64,000 bases of DNA. Source: Microbacterium terrisoli (GTDB taxonomy: Bacteria; Actinomycetota; Actinomycetes; Actinomycetales; Microbacteriaceae). Each line of letters begins with the position of its first letter. Position 1 is the stretch's first letter. The position numbers were made by a program, and so were the translations under genes. The stretch lies in contig NZ_CP133019.1 of the NCBI RefSeq assembly GCF_030866805.1, positions 1,302,001-1,366,000 on the forward strand. The letters run 5' to 3'. Positions 46,678 to 54,189 of this stretch are shown here, one piece after another. The notes under the pieces were generated by a model that saw nothing but the letters and a program-made list of their open reading frames with translations, did not search any database and was not told the origin of the DNA.

Positions 46678-46725
46678 GAGAGCCCGCGGGCGCTTCCTGC
46701 TGAGCAGGAGCGCCCGCGGGCTCTC
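46678..46725 (+). terminator. Long hairpin terminator after ndh
   Basis: 16-bp perfect outer stem (46678-46693 with 46710-46725), extended by an inner 6-bp stem and a 3-nt loop, about 22 bp in all. No U-tract. Confidence 0.85.
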
Positions 46726-46749
46726 GCATACCCGCTACGCTGACAGCGC

Positions 46750-46825
46750 GCCCCCATAGCCCAATGGCAGAGGCAGGCGACTTAAAATCGCTTCAGTCTG
46801 GGTTCGAGTCCCAGTGGGGGCACCA
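46750..46825 (+). tRNA. tRNA with UAA anticodon (nominally tRNA-Leu) and short variable loop
   Basis: 76 nt with encoded CCA. The acceptor is 46750-46756 with 46815-46821 and the discriminator is A46822. Anticodon stem GGCGA/TCGCT, loop CTTAAAA, anticodon TAA (46783-46785). T arm CTGGG-TTCGAGT-CCCAG. The variable loop is only 5 nt (46793-46797), whereas bacterial tRNA-Leu normally has a long variable arm. A -10 TACGCT (46736-46741) lies 8 nt upstream. Confidence 0.85.
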
Positions 46826-46907
46826 TCGAATGCAGTCCCGAACGCGGCAGATCCCGGCGCGTATGGCGGAATCGCGCTCACGGTCGCACGTCTGGGGCAT
46901 GCGCACC

Positions 46908-47645
46908 CTAGCCGATCTGCGAAACCGCCTGCGCGATCACGACGGCCAGCAGAACGAAGCCCGCGAAGGACTCGAGGGCCATCAACGCCTTCGCACGCGT
47001 CGACAACGGCATCGTGTCGGTCGCGCTGAACGCCATCGAGTTGCTCAGCGAGACGTAGAGGTAGTCCACGAAGGCAGGCACCCAGTCGCTCTTGGCCGAT
47101 GAGCCCTTCGCGACTTCGACGACGGTGTCCTCATCCTCGTCCTGGGGAAAGCGGAAGTCCGCCGCGGGCATCTCCGCGCGCGGCACCATGGTACGGGCGA
47201 CCGGGCCCGCGCGGTCGATGCACCAGAACACCAGCGCGAAGCCGATGACATTCGTCACCCACACCTGCAGCGCGGCTAGCAGCAGTCCGGAGCCCTCCGT
47301 GGACTTCTGCACCAGCTGCATGATCAGCAGCACCAGTGTGAGCTGGTTCGCGGCGACGATCACCAGCGCCAGCCCGAGCTCACCGAGCCGGGACAGTCGC
47401 GTCTCTTTCACATAGTGGTGCGGATTGATCGCGACCAAGGGGATCAGGAGGAGCAGCCCGATCGCCACCACGACATAACGCTGTGCCGCAAACAGACCGC
47501 TCGGCAGGAAGGTGTACAGGGCGAGCGCGATGAGCACGCCGACGACCACGGGCCAGCGGAGCTCGGGCCGTGCGGTCCGACTCTCACCCGCTCCGGCCCC
47601 GCCCTCCTCGGCGTCTTTGCTTGAAGTCTTCGCATGGTCTGCCAT
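46908..47645 (-). CDS. DUF1345 membrane protein
   Basis: 245 residues. A charged N-terminus (~25) then five or six helices. The C-terminal DYLYVSLSNSMAFSATDTMPLSTRAKALMALES segment is the DUF1345 signature, reminiscent of an ion-channel pore region. Function unknown. The ATG at 47645 has AGGAGAG upstream. It carries one of the shared GTCAA-N28 promoters. Its end lies 82 nt from the tRNA and the genes converge. Confidence 0.85.
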   Translation of the reverse strand: MADHAKTSSKDAEEGGAGAGESRTARPELRWPVVVGVLIALALYTFLPSGLFAAQRYVVVAIGLLLLIPLVAINPHHYVKETRLSRLGELGLALVIVAANQLTLVLLIMQLVQKSTEGSGLLLAALQVWVTNVIGFALVFWCIDRAGPVARTMVPRAEMPAADFRFPQDEDEDTVVEVAKGSSAKSDWVPAFVDYLYVSLSNSMAFSATDTMPLSTRAKALMALESFAGFVLLAVVIAQAVSQIG

Positions 47646-47700
47646 GTGCTCACTCTCCTGGTGTCGAGGCAGCGAGGCGCGACCCCGGGTCCTCAACACC

Positions 47701-47741
47701 ACGATCCCGCGGACGGGCGTGGGCGGTAAGGGGCTTGACGA
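47701..47741 (-). promoter_or_regulatory. Shared stress-type promoter, DUF1345 gene
   Basis: Minus strand: box TCGTCAA (47741-47735), 28 nt, hexamer GATCGT (47706-47701) followed by GG. The box lies in a GGGGCT-N5-AGCCCC dyad. About 55 nt before the ATG. Confidence 0.6.
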
Positions 47742-47996
47742 GCCCCGGCGCGTCTGTCAGGAGTGCTCACGTGGGCGCGCCCGCGACTACACCGCGATCG
47801 CCGTTGGGCCTGTCGTCCCTGCTCTCGTTCCGTCGGTCGCGCCCGCGATCACCGCATCCGCGATGCTCGCGCCTCTGCGACGCCGGATGGGCACATCCGA
47901 CGTGGGCGCGCATGCAGGCCGACCGACGGAACGAAGCAACCCCATGTCGGAATCATCGGCGAGGGCGGGGTCGGCAGAGAAGGGGATTGATCCCGG
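47742..47996. other. Gene-free stretch
   Basis: No reading frame here has family resemblance or a credible ribosome-binding site. Frames that cross it on either strand are shadows or spurious. I see nothing further. Confidence 0.5.
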
Positions 47997-48044
47997 CCGT
48001 CGGTTGACGTATAGGCGATACGAGCGTGCGTGCTCAACCGACGG
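47997..48044 (-). repeat. 11-bp inverted repeat spanning the DUF7882 gene stop codon
   Basis: CCGTCGGTTGA and TCAACCGACGG flank 26 nt, the stop codon lying in one arm. A possible terminator with a large loop. Confidence 0.6.
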
Positions 48045-48354
48045 ATTCACTCGCGACATCGGCCGGTTCCTGCACCAGCCGCAGACCGCCGACCGCATTG
48101 GCCGCCTCGGCGAGCAGCTGGAGCCAGGCACGGTTGATGCTCGGCGGCCGGCTGCCCTGGTATTTGAACACGAGGGACGAGCTTTGATTGATCCATATCG
48201 TCGTGCGGCCGCCGCCCACGCTCGGCTCCGCGTACCAAGTGAAGGTGACGGGCTCGCCGCGGCGCAGCTTGTCGGAGATCACGACCTGGAGATGGGCGAG
48301 GGGCCGGTCATCGATCTCCATCTTGACCCGGCCCTCATAGCTCAGGTACCCCAT
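48034..48354 (-). CDS. DUF7882-type small protein, paralogue 1
   Basis: 106 residues. Begins MGYLSYEG, then a VxxEIDDRPLAHLQVVISDKLRRGEPVTFTW segment and a GRTTIWINQSSSLVFKYQGSRPPSINRAWL segment, a pattern seen in small Microbacteriaceae proteins (often misnamed DNA ligases). Function unknown. Two more copies follow within 1.1 kb. A -10 TACAGT lies 33 nt upstream inside a dyad also seen before the LuxR gene. Confidence 0.75.
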   Translation of the reverse strand: MGYLSYEGRVKMEIDDRPLAHLQVVISDKLRRGEPVTFTWYAEPSVGGGRTTIWINQSSSLVFKYQGSRPPSINRAWLQLLAEAANAVGGLRLVQEPADVASESVG

Positions 48355-48376
48355 CTGCGTGCGGTTCGGATGTCAT

Positions 48377-48395
48377 CCACAGTGGTCACTGTAGC
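48377..48395 (-). promoter_or_regulatory. Dyad and -10 TACAGT upstream of DUF7882 paralogue 1
   Basis: CCACAGTG-GT-CACTGTAG, 7 of 8 arm positions paired. The right arm read on the minus strand contains TACAGT. The 14-mer GTGGTCACTGTAGC (48382-48395) recurs exactly at 52629-52642 before the LuxR-type gene. Confidence 0.45.
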
Positions 48396-48534
48396 TGTGG
48401 CGGCCTCACCCTTCGGGGTGAAATCCCGCTGCCTGCGGCCCCGCCCACCCGCTCACTCACTGCCGGGACGCAGGACTGTGGGGACGCGGCTCAGCCGACT
48501 CGATCCCGCCGGAAGGGGTCTGGGCGAGGACGAT

Positions 48535-48888
48535 TCATTCGGCCGCGGAGGGAACCGGCTTCTCCCCCCCTGCCATCCCTGCGAGCGGCTCGGGGGTCGG
48601 TTCCCGAGTGAGCCGAAGGCCGGAGAGGGAATTGGCCTCGACGGCCAGCGCCTCCAGCCACGCCCGGTTCAGTTCCGGCTGGCGACTGCCGTAGTACTTG
48701 AACACGATGTTCGCCTGCGAGCTCAGCCACACCGTCGTGCGCCCTTGGCCGTAAGACGGATCATCGAACCAGGTGAACGGAAACGCCTCGTTGCGGCGGA
48801 GCTTGTCGACGATCACGAATTGCAGGTGGAAGAGGGCACGATCTTCGATCTCAGTCTTGACGGACTCCTCGTAGATGAATTGGCCCAT
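48535..48888 (-). CDS. DUF7882-type small protein, paralogue 2
   Basis: 117 residues, beginning MGQFIYEES and keeping the ALFHLQFVIVDKLRRNEAFPFTW and GRTTVWLSSQANIVFKYYGSRQPELNRAWLEAL blocks, so clearly homologous to paralogue 1. A divergent C-terminal tail (residues 95-117) is Pro/Ala/Glu-rich. GGAGAG lies upstream of the ATG. Shares a divergent gap with paralogue 3. Confidence 0.78.
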   Translation of the reverse strand: MGQFIYEESVKTEIEDRALFHLQFVIVDKLRRNEAFPFTWFDDPSYGQGRTTVWLSSQANIVFKYYGSRQPELNRAWLEALAVEANSLSGLRLTREPTPEPLAGMAGGEKPVPSAAE

Positions 48889-49091
48889 GGTCCAGCTCTC
48901 CTCCGGTCTCACGACGTCGCACCGCATTGCGCCGCAGTTCTGGGCATTCGCTTCGTTCCGCCTCGCTCTGCCCCACAATATCGTGCAGACCACTGTGACG
49001 GTGCAACGCCGTCGGGCGCGCAGATGGCCCCATACTTGGCTGGGGAGCTATTGCTCACCGTCCAGGCGACCTGATGAACCGGAGCGGCACC

Positions 49092-49439
49092 ATGGGCACG
49101 ATGTACTACGGCGGTCCCGATACAGCGATCCACATCGAGGACCGTGCGCTTGCACACTTGAAGGTCGTCATCGCGACCAAGCTGCGGCGGGGCGAGAGCT
49201 TCACCCTGTCATGGCAGCACCCGGACGGCGAGCCGCGTGGTCGCTCCACCGTGTGGCTGCATCCGTCGATACCGTTGCGGTTCGTGTTCGATGCACCGCA
49301 GCCGCCGGAACTGAACCGGGAGTTCCTGCACGACCTGGCGAACTCGGCCAACACCTCCGGTGGGATCCAGCTGATCGCCGAGCACATCCACATCACACCG
49401 GACGACGCGGCCGCTGCCGCCCCATCGCCTCAGGAATAG
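49092..49439 (+). CDS. DUF7882-type small protein, paralogue 3
   Basis: 115 residues, beginning MGTMYYGG, with the shared IHIEDRALAHLKVVIATKLRRGESFTLSW and GRSTVWLHPSIPLRFVF blocks. ATG 49092 is chosen for the GGAG 7 nt upstream (an ATG at 49074 is less likely). Divergent from paralogue 2; the gap 48889-49091 contains the AT-rich CACAATATCGTG, a possible -10 or operator. Confidence 0.78.
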   Translation: MGTMYYGGPDTAIHIEDRALAHLKVVIATKLRRGESFTLSWQHPDGEPRGRSTVWLHPSIPLRFVFDAPQPPELNREFLHDLANSANTSGGIQLIAEHIHITPDDAAAAAPSPQE

Positions 49440-49501
49440 CCGCTGCCGCCGGAGAAGACAAGCCCGTGGACGGCTCGGGCATGCGGTGCGATCCTGGCGA
49501 G

Positions 49502-50038
49502 ATGGACGACACGACGGCCTCGGCCGGATCCGAGGATTCGACCGAGGCCATGCGCGGCGAGCCCCGTGACCGGAACGAGACAACGGCGGAACGGGCGGAC
49601 CGGAACTGGACCGATCTGCTGCAAGAACTCCGGGTCACTCAGACCGGAACACAGTTGATCGCAGGGTTCCTGCTGACACTGCCGTTTCAGCAGCGCTTCA
49701 CCGAGCTGGGAACTCTGCAGCTGGTGATCTACATCGTGCTCGTGTTTCTCGCCGCATTCGCGACGGGGATCGGCCTGGCGGCCGTCGCCTTGCACCGGGG
49801 TCTGTTCCGCCGACACCGAAAGCCGCTCTTGGTGGCCACGGGCGACAAGCTCCTGCGCGTGAACGTCGGCCTGACCGCGCTGCTCACTTCGGGCATCGTG
49901 CTGCTGATCACAGACGTGGTGTGGGGCAGCAGTCTGCTCGGCTGGGTCTGCGGGGCGGTCGTGCTGGTCGTGCTGGCCATGCTGCTGTGGCTCGTGCCGG
50001 CCCTTGAGCGCCGGGCAACGCAGACGACCGGGCGCTGA
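49502..50038 (+). CDS. DUF6328 membrane protein
   Basis: 178 residues. A charged N-terminal ~35 residues, then four helices; the RNWTDLLQELRVTQTGTQLIAGFLLTLPFQQRF segment is the family signature. Function unknown. The start is uncertain: ATG 49481 upstream in frame is possible. 60 nt downstream of paralogue 3 on the same strand. Confidence 0.75.
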   Translation: MDDTTASAGSEDSTEAMRGEPRDRNETTAERADRNWTDLLQELRVTQTGTQLIAGFLLTLPFQQRFTELGTLQLVIYIVLVFLAAFATGIGLAAVALHRGLFRRHRKPLLVATGDKLLRVNVGLTALLTSGIVLLITDVVWGSSLLGWVCGAVVLVVLAMLLWLVPALERRATQTTGR

Positions 50039-50119
50039 GGAGCGCCCGGTCGGCTGCGCGTTGCGACCCGCGGCGCCGCGCAGCCGGCAGGCCACCGACG
50101 ACGCCGCGGATCATGCGCG

Positions 50120-50284
50120 TCACACGCGGTTGCGTCCGCCGACCAGTCGGAACAGGAAAGCGATCAGCGCGATGACGCCGACGATGATCGCCACCCACAG
50201 CAACCACGACAGAGCGGCATTGAGCCCGCTGAAGATGGCCACGATGATGGCGACGATGACGATGATGGCGAGCACGATATTCAT
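50120..50284 (-). CDS. 54-residue two-helix membrane protein
   Basis: Almost entirely hydrophobic (two helices, about 3-20 and 27-47) with a short basic end (GGRNRV). AGGAG 6 nt before the ATG supports it. Small hydrophobic proteins of this type are often stress-induced. It carries one of the shared GTCAA-N28 promoters. Confidence 0.75.
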   Translation of the reverse strand: MNIVLAIIVIVAIIVAIFSGLNAALSWLLWVAIIVGVIALIAFLFRLVGGRNRV

Positions 50285-50332
50285 GGCGACTCCTGTTCTG
50301 CGTCGAGCCGTGGTGCCGACGTCCGATACCCC

Positions 50333-50373
50333 AATCTGCCAGTCCAGCAGGCGGACGCACACCCGCTTGAACA
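50333..50373 (-). promoter_or_regulatory. Shared stress-type promoter, 54-residue membrane peptide
   Basis: Minus strand: box TGTTCAA (50373-50367), 28 nt, hexamer CAGATT (50338-50333) then GG. About 49 nt before the ATG. The box is one base off the consensus. Nothing else is recognised in 50374-50570. Confidence 0.55.
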
Positions 50374-50570
50374 TCCAGGGCAAGCATGCTATCAGGGTGC
50401 CTGGGCGCGCCTCGTCCGTTTCTCCACTTCGTGACATCGTCGGACGTCGCCGTCGATGTCGCCGCGAACCGGCAGTCCGAGTTCCTGCAGTTCTGCCGCC
50501 TTCAGACCGGCGCGGCCAGGCGAGGACCAGTCCGCGTCCTCGCGGATGGCGAGCCCGCGCGAGCCGCCTC

Positions 50571-50611
50571 TTGTCAAGGGCCTCGTCGTGGGCCGGTGTC
50601 GTGCGTAGCGT
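50571..50611 (+). promoter_or_regulatory. Shared stress-type promoter, SDR gene
   Basis: Box TTGTCAA (50571-50577) within CTTGTCAAG, 28 nt, hexamer TAGCGT (50606-50611) then GA. The ATG lies 33 nt on, with GGAGGAAGG between. Confidence 0.6.
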
Positions 50612-50644
50612 GACGCCGAAGCGACCACGGGAGGAAGGACAGTC

Positions 50645-51535
50645 ATGAGCATGCCGAACAATGCCGGTGACCCGCGCGACGAGTATCGGGAGGAGGGCTT
50701 TCCCGGCCAGGAGCAGGATCAACCCGGCCAACTCGAGGAGACAAGGCCCCGACCCGATCATGGTGAGCACAGCTACCGCGGCCATGGGCGGCTGCAGGGG
50801 CGCAAGGCGCTCGTCACCGGAGGCGACTCCGGCATCGGCCGGGCGGTCGCGATAGCCTTCGCCCGTGAGGGGGCCGATGTCGCGATCGCTCATCTGCCTG
50901 AGGAGCAAGGGGATGCGAACGAGACCGTCCGCCTCATCCGTGACGCGGGACGCGAGGGGCTCAGCCTGCCCGGCGACGTGCGGGACGAGGCGTTCGCCGC
51001 GCAGATCGTCGACCGCACGCGAACCGGACTGGGCGGCCTCGACATCCTGGTGCTCAATGCCGGGTATCAGAAGGACCGGGCCGGCCTGGCGACCCTGGAG
51101 ACGGCTGAATTCGATCGGGTGCTGCGGACCAATCTCTACGGCCTCATGTTCACGGCGCGAGCGGCCGTGCCGGGCCTGGAGGCCGGGGCGTCGATCATCG
51201 TGACGGCGTCGATCCAGGCGTTCCAGCCGTCGCCGACCCTGATCGACTACGCCATGACCAAGGCTGCGCAGGTCGCGTTCGTCCGCGCCCTGGCCGAGGA
51301 GCTCGGCCCCGCAGGCGTGCGGGTGAACGCGGTGGCACCGGGGCCGATCTGGACGCCCCTCATTCCGGCGACCGGCTGGGACGAGGAGAAGCTGAACGCA
51401 TTCGGACAGGACACGCCTCTGGGGCGTGCCGGACAGCCCGCGGAGGTGGCGGGCGCCTACGTCTACCTCGCCTCGGAAGAGGCCTCGTATGTCTCCGGGG
51501 CCGTGTTGCCGGTCACCGGGGGAAAACCGCTGTGA
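50645..51535 (+). CDS. SDR-family oxidoreductase (YghA/YhxC-like)
   Basis: 296 residues: a hydrophilic N-terminal ~50, then a classical short-chain dehydrogenase. Cofactor loop TGGDSGIGRA, LNAGYQ, catalytic Ser in VTASIQ and Tyr/Lys in DYAMTKAAQ, and PGPIWTPL. This subgroup is commonly found with general-stress genes; the substrate is unknown. Shared GTCAA-N28 promoter. Confidence 0.88.
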   Translation: MSMPNNAGDPRDEYREEGFPGQEQDQPGQLEETRPRPDHGEHSYRGHGRLQGRKALVTGGDSGIGRAVAIAFAREGADVAIAHLPEEQGDANETVRLIRDAGREGLSLPGDVRDEAFAAQIVDRTRTGLGGLDILVLNAGYQKDRAGLATLETAEFDRVLRTNLYGLMFTARAAVPGLEAGASIIVTASIQAFQPSPTLIDYAMTKAAQVAFVRALAEELGPAGVRVNAVAPGPIWTPLIPATGWDEEKLNAFGQDTPLGRAGQPAEVAGAYVYLASEEASYVSGAVLPVTGGKPL

Positions 51536-51550
51536 CGGGGGCGCCTCCCG

Positions 51551-51844
51551 TCAGGGGATATCCTCCGCGGACGCGCCCAACAGCCGCCGTGCCAGGGCCT
51601 TGATCCGCGCGGCGGCCTCGGACGCTCCGGCCAGGACATCCGCATCGGGGGGCGAATCCTCGCTCGCGACATCCGTCCCGCCGAGCACGACCGAACAACT
51701 GCGCAGACGTCCGCCGGCCGCGATCGGTATCGTCACGACGTCGGAGGTGCCCGCGCCACGGAGCGCATGCTCATAGAGGAGGACGGCGTCCGCGACCTCG
51801 TTGGTGGTTTGGAAGCGCCCGCCCGCGACGACGAGATCCCTCAT
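51551..51844 (-). CDS. Hypothetical protein, 97 residues
   Basis: Unrecognised. Predicted soluble, with hydrophobic beta segments around GTSDVVTIPIAAGGRLRSCSVVLGG and a charged helical C-terminus (AAARIKALARRLLG). The ATG overlaps the stop of a 20-codon reading frame (ATGA), so coupling to that frame is likely. It lies downstream of the LuxR-type regulator on the same strand. Confidence 0.6.
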   Translation of the reverse strand: MRDLVVAGGRFQTTNEVADAVLLYEHALRGAGTSDVVTIPIAAGGRLRSCSVVLGGTDVASEDSPPDADVLAGASEAAARIKALARRLLGASAEDIP

Positions 51845-51903
51845 GGCGTCACCGTCGGCCGGTCGTGGTCCCTGTCGGTCGAGCTGTCAGTATCGCTGCT
51901 CAT
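51841..51903 (-). CDS. 20-residue leader reading frame
   Basis: MSSDTDSSTDRDHDRPTVTP, Asp/Ser/Thr-rich. GGAG 5 nt before the ATG and an ATGA overlap with the 97-residue gene support translation. It may only serve to couple translation. Confidence 0.45.
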   Translation of the reverse strand: MSSDTDSSTDRDHDRPTVTP

Positions 51904-51976
51904 CTTGTCTCCGTGCAGAACGATACGGGCCGCCGCCCGCACGACGCACGGGGATTGCAGGACAGCGCGTGCCGTG

Positions 51977-52627
51977 CTAGCGCGGTGCGTGCGCGGTGGC
52001 CCCCGCCTTCGCCGGGCGGAAGCCGTGGTCGACCCCCCAGAGCACCGCATTGGCCCGATCACCGACCCCGATCCGGCGATAGCAGGTGCGGATGTGCGTC
52101 TTGACCGAGTTGACCGAGAGATGCATCCGTTCGGCGATCTCGTCGTTGGAGAGTCCCTGCGTGATGAGGGCGAGGACCTCGCTCTCGCGCAGCGTCATGC
52201 CTTCTTCGCGGCCCGGCCAGTCGTTGCCGACCGGTGCGGCGAAACGGCGCGGTCGTCCATCGTCCGGGTGCCGCCCGGCGTGCACCGCGATCAGCGCTTC
52301 CACCAGTTTGGCAGCCGGCAGCGCTTTGGACAGATACGCATCGGCGCCATGGTCGAGTGAAGCCTGGATGAGGTCGCCGTCGAGGTTCCACGTGTATACG
52401 GCCACGCGTCGTGCGTGGCCGTTCTCGACCAGACGACGAACATCGCGGTGATCACCGGGGAACGCGGCGAACGTGTCGTAGAGGGCGATGTCCACCGTCT
52501 GCTCGACATCCTCGTTCGCATCGAGCTCGACCACTCGAACGACATCGCTGTAGCTGCGCAGCATGGCAGCCACGCCTTCAACGACGACCTGATAGTCGTT
52601 GACCACCGCGATCCGGATCTGGCCCAC
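51977..52627 (-). CDS. LuxR/NarL-family response regulator
   Basis: 216 residues. N-terminal receiver-like domain: an acidic site in VVNDYQ, an Asp in IALYDTFA at the phosphorylation position and Lys in YLSKAL, but the usual MPD after the Asp is replaced. C-terminal LuxR helix-turn-helix (LTLRESEVLALITQGLSNDEIAERMHLSVNSVKTHIRTCYRRIGV). No histidine kinase nearby. GTG 52627 has a -10 TACAGT 7 nt upstream (leaderless); GTG 52636 is alternative. The only regulator in the island, so a candidate activator of the shared promoters (inference). Confidence 0.88.
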   Translation of the reverse strand: MGQIRIAVVNDYQVVVEGVAAMLRSYSDVVRVVELDANEDVEQTVDIALYDTFAAFPGDHRDVRRLVENGHARRVAVYTWNLDGDLIQASLDHGADAYLSKALPAAKLVEALIAVHAGRHPDDGRPRRFAAPVGNDWPGREEGMTLRESEVLALITQGLSNDEIAERMHLSVNSVKTHIRTCYRRIGVGDRANAVLWGVDHGFRPAKAGATAHAPR

Positions 52628-52628
52628 G

Positions 52629-52642
52629 GTGGTCACTGTAGC
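52629..52642 (-). promoter_or_regulatory. Leaderless promoter of the LuxR-type gene (-10 TACAGT) in a shared 14-mer
   Basis: TACAGT (minus strand 52640-52635) lies 7 nt before GTG 52627. The surrounding 14-mer is identical to that upstream of DUF7882 paralogue 1. Confidence 0.45.
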
Positions 52643-52658
52643 CCACGCGCCCTCATCC

Positions 52659-53627
52659 TCACCGCTCGTCGGCCAGGAGGCGGCGGATCGCCGACTCCGG
52701 ACGCAGCCCGAGTTCGAGGAGGCGCCCGGCCCGATAGGCCGTGAACACGCCTGGGGCGATGTAGCTGCCGCGGGCGACAGCCGGTGTGTTGCCCAGAGAC
52801 TGCGCCACCGCCCGCACGGCGACGGCCTCGGCGTGCTTCCGCGTGCGGGCGTCGTCCGCGAGGCCGATCCGGGCCAGGGCGCGCGCGGCGAGGACCGTGC
52901 CGTGCAGCGTGCGGAAGTCCTTGGCGGTGAAGTCACCCCCCGTGATCTCACGGATATGCCTGTTCACGTCGGTCGGCGTGAGCCGGACATGTCGGCGCCC
53001 GACCGGGTACCACAGCAGGGGAGCGCGCCCCGGCCCGGCAGCAAGGGGCTCCATTGCGGCCGCGAGCTCGGCGTCATCGATCTCGAGGAGGGCGCGCTTT
53101 CCGCTCTTGGCGGGAAACGACAGTGTCACCGTGGGCGCCGCGATCACGGCATCGCGTCGCCGCAACGTGGTCAGTCCTCGGCTGCCGTGGCGCGCGAGAT
53201 ACCGATCGGAGCCGACGCGCGGCGCCGCCTCGTCGAGCAGCCGGAAGGCGACCGCCAAGGCATGATCACGGTCGAGCGTGCCGCGGCGCAGCGCCGAGGT
53301 GACCCGACCCCGGGCACCGGGGAGCGCTTCGGCGAGCTCCAGCGCGCGAGCGAACTTGCCGCGGTCTCGGCCAGCACGCCAGCGGGGGTGATACAGATAC
53401 TGCGTACGACCGGCCTCGTCGGTGCCGACCGCCTGGATGTGGCCCAGCGGCGCCGCCGAGATCCACACGTCGTCCCATGCCGGCGGAATGACCAGCTGCT
53501 GGATGCGCCGCCGGTCTGCGCGGGCCGCATCGCGGCCGCTCTCGTCGAGATAGCGGAAGCCCGATCCGGCACGTACCCGTCGATAGCCGGTGTCGACGCG
53601 CGGTCGGACCCGCGCGAGCCTGGCCAC
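52659..53627 (-). CDS. DNA topoisomerase IB (poxvirus type)
   Basis: 322 residues. Relaxes supercoils through a 3'-phosphotyrosyl link. The catalytic Tyr is near residue 289 (RGSYIAPGVF); the active-site Arg/Lys set is seen in the GLTTLRRRDAV and KDFRTLHGTVLAARAL segments. Typical of bacterial TopIB, which is frequent in stress or DNA-repair gene groups. GTG start, 7 nt after an 86-residue gene with which it forms an operon. Confidence 0.9.
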   Translation of the reverse strand: MARLARVRPRVDTGYRRVRAGSGFRYLDESGRDAARADRRRIQQLVIPPAWDDVWISAAPLGHIQAVGTDEAGRTQYLYHPRWRAGRDRGKFARALELAEALPGARGRVTSALRRGTLDRDHALAVAFRLLDEAAPRVGSDRYLARHGSRGLTTLRRRDAVIAAPTVTLSFPAKSGKRALLEIDDAELAAAMEPLAAGPGRAPLLWYPVGRRHVRLTPTDVNRHIREITGGDFTAKDFRTLHGTVLAARALARIGLADDARTRKHAEAVAVRAVAQSLGNTPAVARGSYIAPGVFTAYRAGRLLELGLRPESAIRRLLADER

Positions 53628-53633
53628 GACGGC

Positions 53634-53894
53634 TCACTCCACCGAGCTCGACAGCGGCGTGCCCTTCTCCGACGCGCCGGCGAGCGACGCGGGCCGAGCG
53701 CCTGCCGGCCGCGGGCAGGCGTCCATGTTCTGGCGACGCCGCGCAAGTTCGGCCGTCAGCGCGCGCTCGCGCGATCGGAGCGAGAAGCAGTCCCCGCTCT
53801 CGCGCCCCTTCTCGACCTGCTCGAGAGCGATCAGCAGCTCGCGAATGGTGGCCTGGCTCATGTCGCCGATCAGTTCACCCGATGACTCACCCAT
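53634..53894 (-). CDS. Hypothetical protein, 86 residues, upstream of topoisomerase IB
   Basis: Unrecognised. N-terminal helix MSQATIRELLIALEQVEKGR and a charged helix RSRERALTAELARRRQN suggest a short coiled coil, then an unstructured Pro/Ser tail. ATG 53894 is chosen (GGGAG 8 nt upstream); ATG 53909 is possible. Cotranscribed with topoisomerase IB; a shared GTCAA-N28 promoter lies about 100 nt upstream. Confidence 0.6.
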   Translation of the reverse strand: MGESSGELIGDMSQATIRELLIALEQVEKGRESGDCFSLRSRERALTAELARRRQNMDACPRPAGARPASLAGASEKGTPLSSSVE

Positions 53895-53993
53895 CAGATC
53901 CGCTCCCATTCTGAAGCACCTGCTTCGTCCGCGGGGGCCGGTCCCGCGACGCACCCCCCCGAGTGGTCGCGGGACCCTTGCCCCTCGACCAGA

Positions 53994-54034
53994 ATCCTGA
54001 CATCCACTCCCGAGAACGCGTGCGGGGTTGACTT
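53994..54034 (-). promoter_or_regulatory. Shared stress-type promoter, topoisomerase IB operon
   Basis: Minus strand: box AAGTCAA (54034-54028), 28 nt, hexamer CAGGAT (53999-53994). The leader is about 100 nt. The opposite strand of the box reads TTGACT, a possible -35 with TAAACG near 54051 for the FHA gene. Confidence 0.5.
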
Positions 54035-54106
54035 CGATGGGCGCGCGGTGCTAAACGGTGCGAGACCGCGCGGGAGGTCGCTCGGAGGAGGCAGATGACG
54101 CGGGCC

Positions 54107-54147
54107 TCGTCAAGCCCCTGTCGCGCCCGGTGTGCCGGGCCGAGCAT
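54107..54147 (+). promoter_or_regulatory. Shared stress-type promoter, FHA gene
   Basis: Box TCGTCAA (54107-54113), 28 nt, hexamer GAGCAT (54142-54147) then GG. The ATG lies 42 nt on, with GGAGG 4 nt before it. Confidence 0.6.
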
Positions 54148-54189
54148 GGAGGCACGCGTCGAGGCCGGCGCGGCTGGACGGGAGGAAGC

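Noticed and set aside
46750-46825. Nonsense-suppressor reading of the UAA-anticodon tRNA
   Set aside because: Anticodon UAA pairs with UUA, not with a stop codon; the loop position is fixed by the 5-bp stem.
47787-48131. 114-codon minus-strand frame in the gap beside DUF7882 paralogue 1
   Set aside because: Overlaps paralogue 1 in another frame, with unconvincing composition and no ribosome-binding site.
47512-49074. 520-codon plus-strand frame across DUF1345 and two DUF7882 genes
   Set aside because: Runs antisense to recognised genes, has no family resemblance and no ribosome-binding site.
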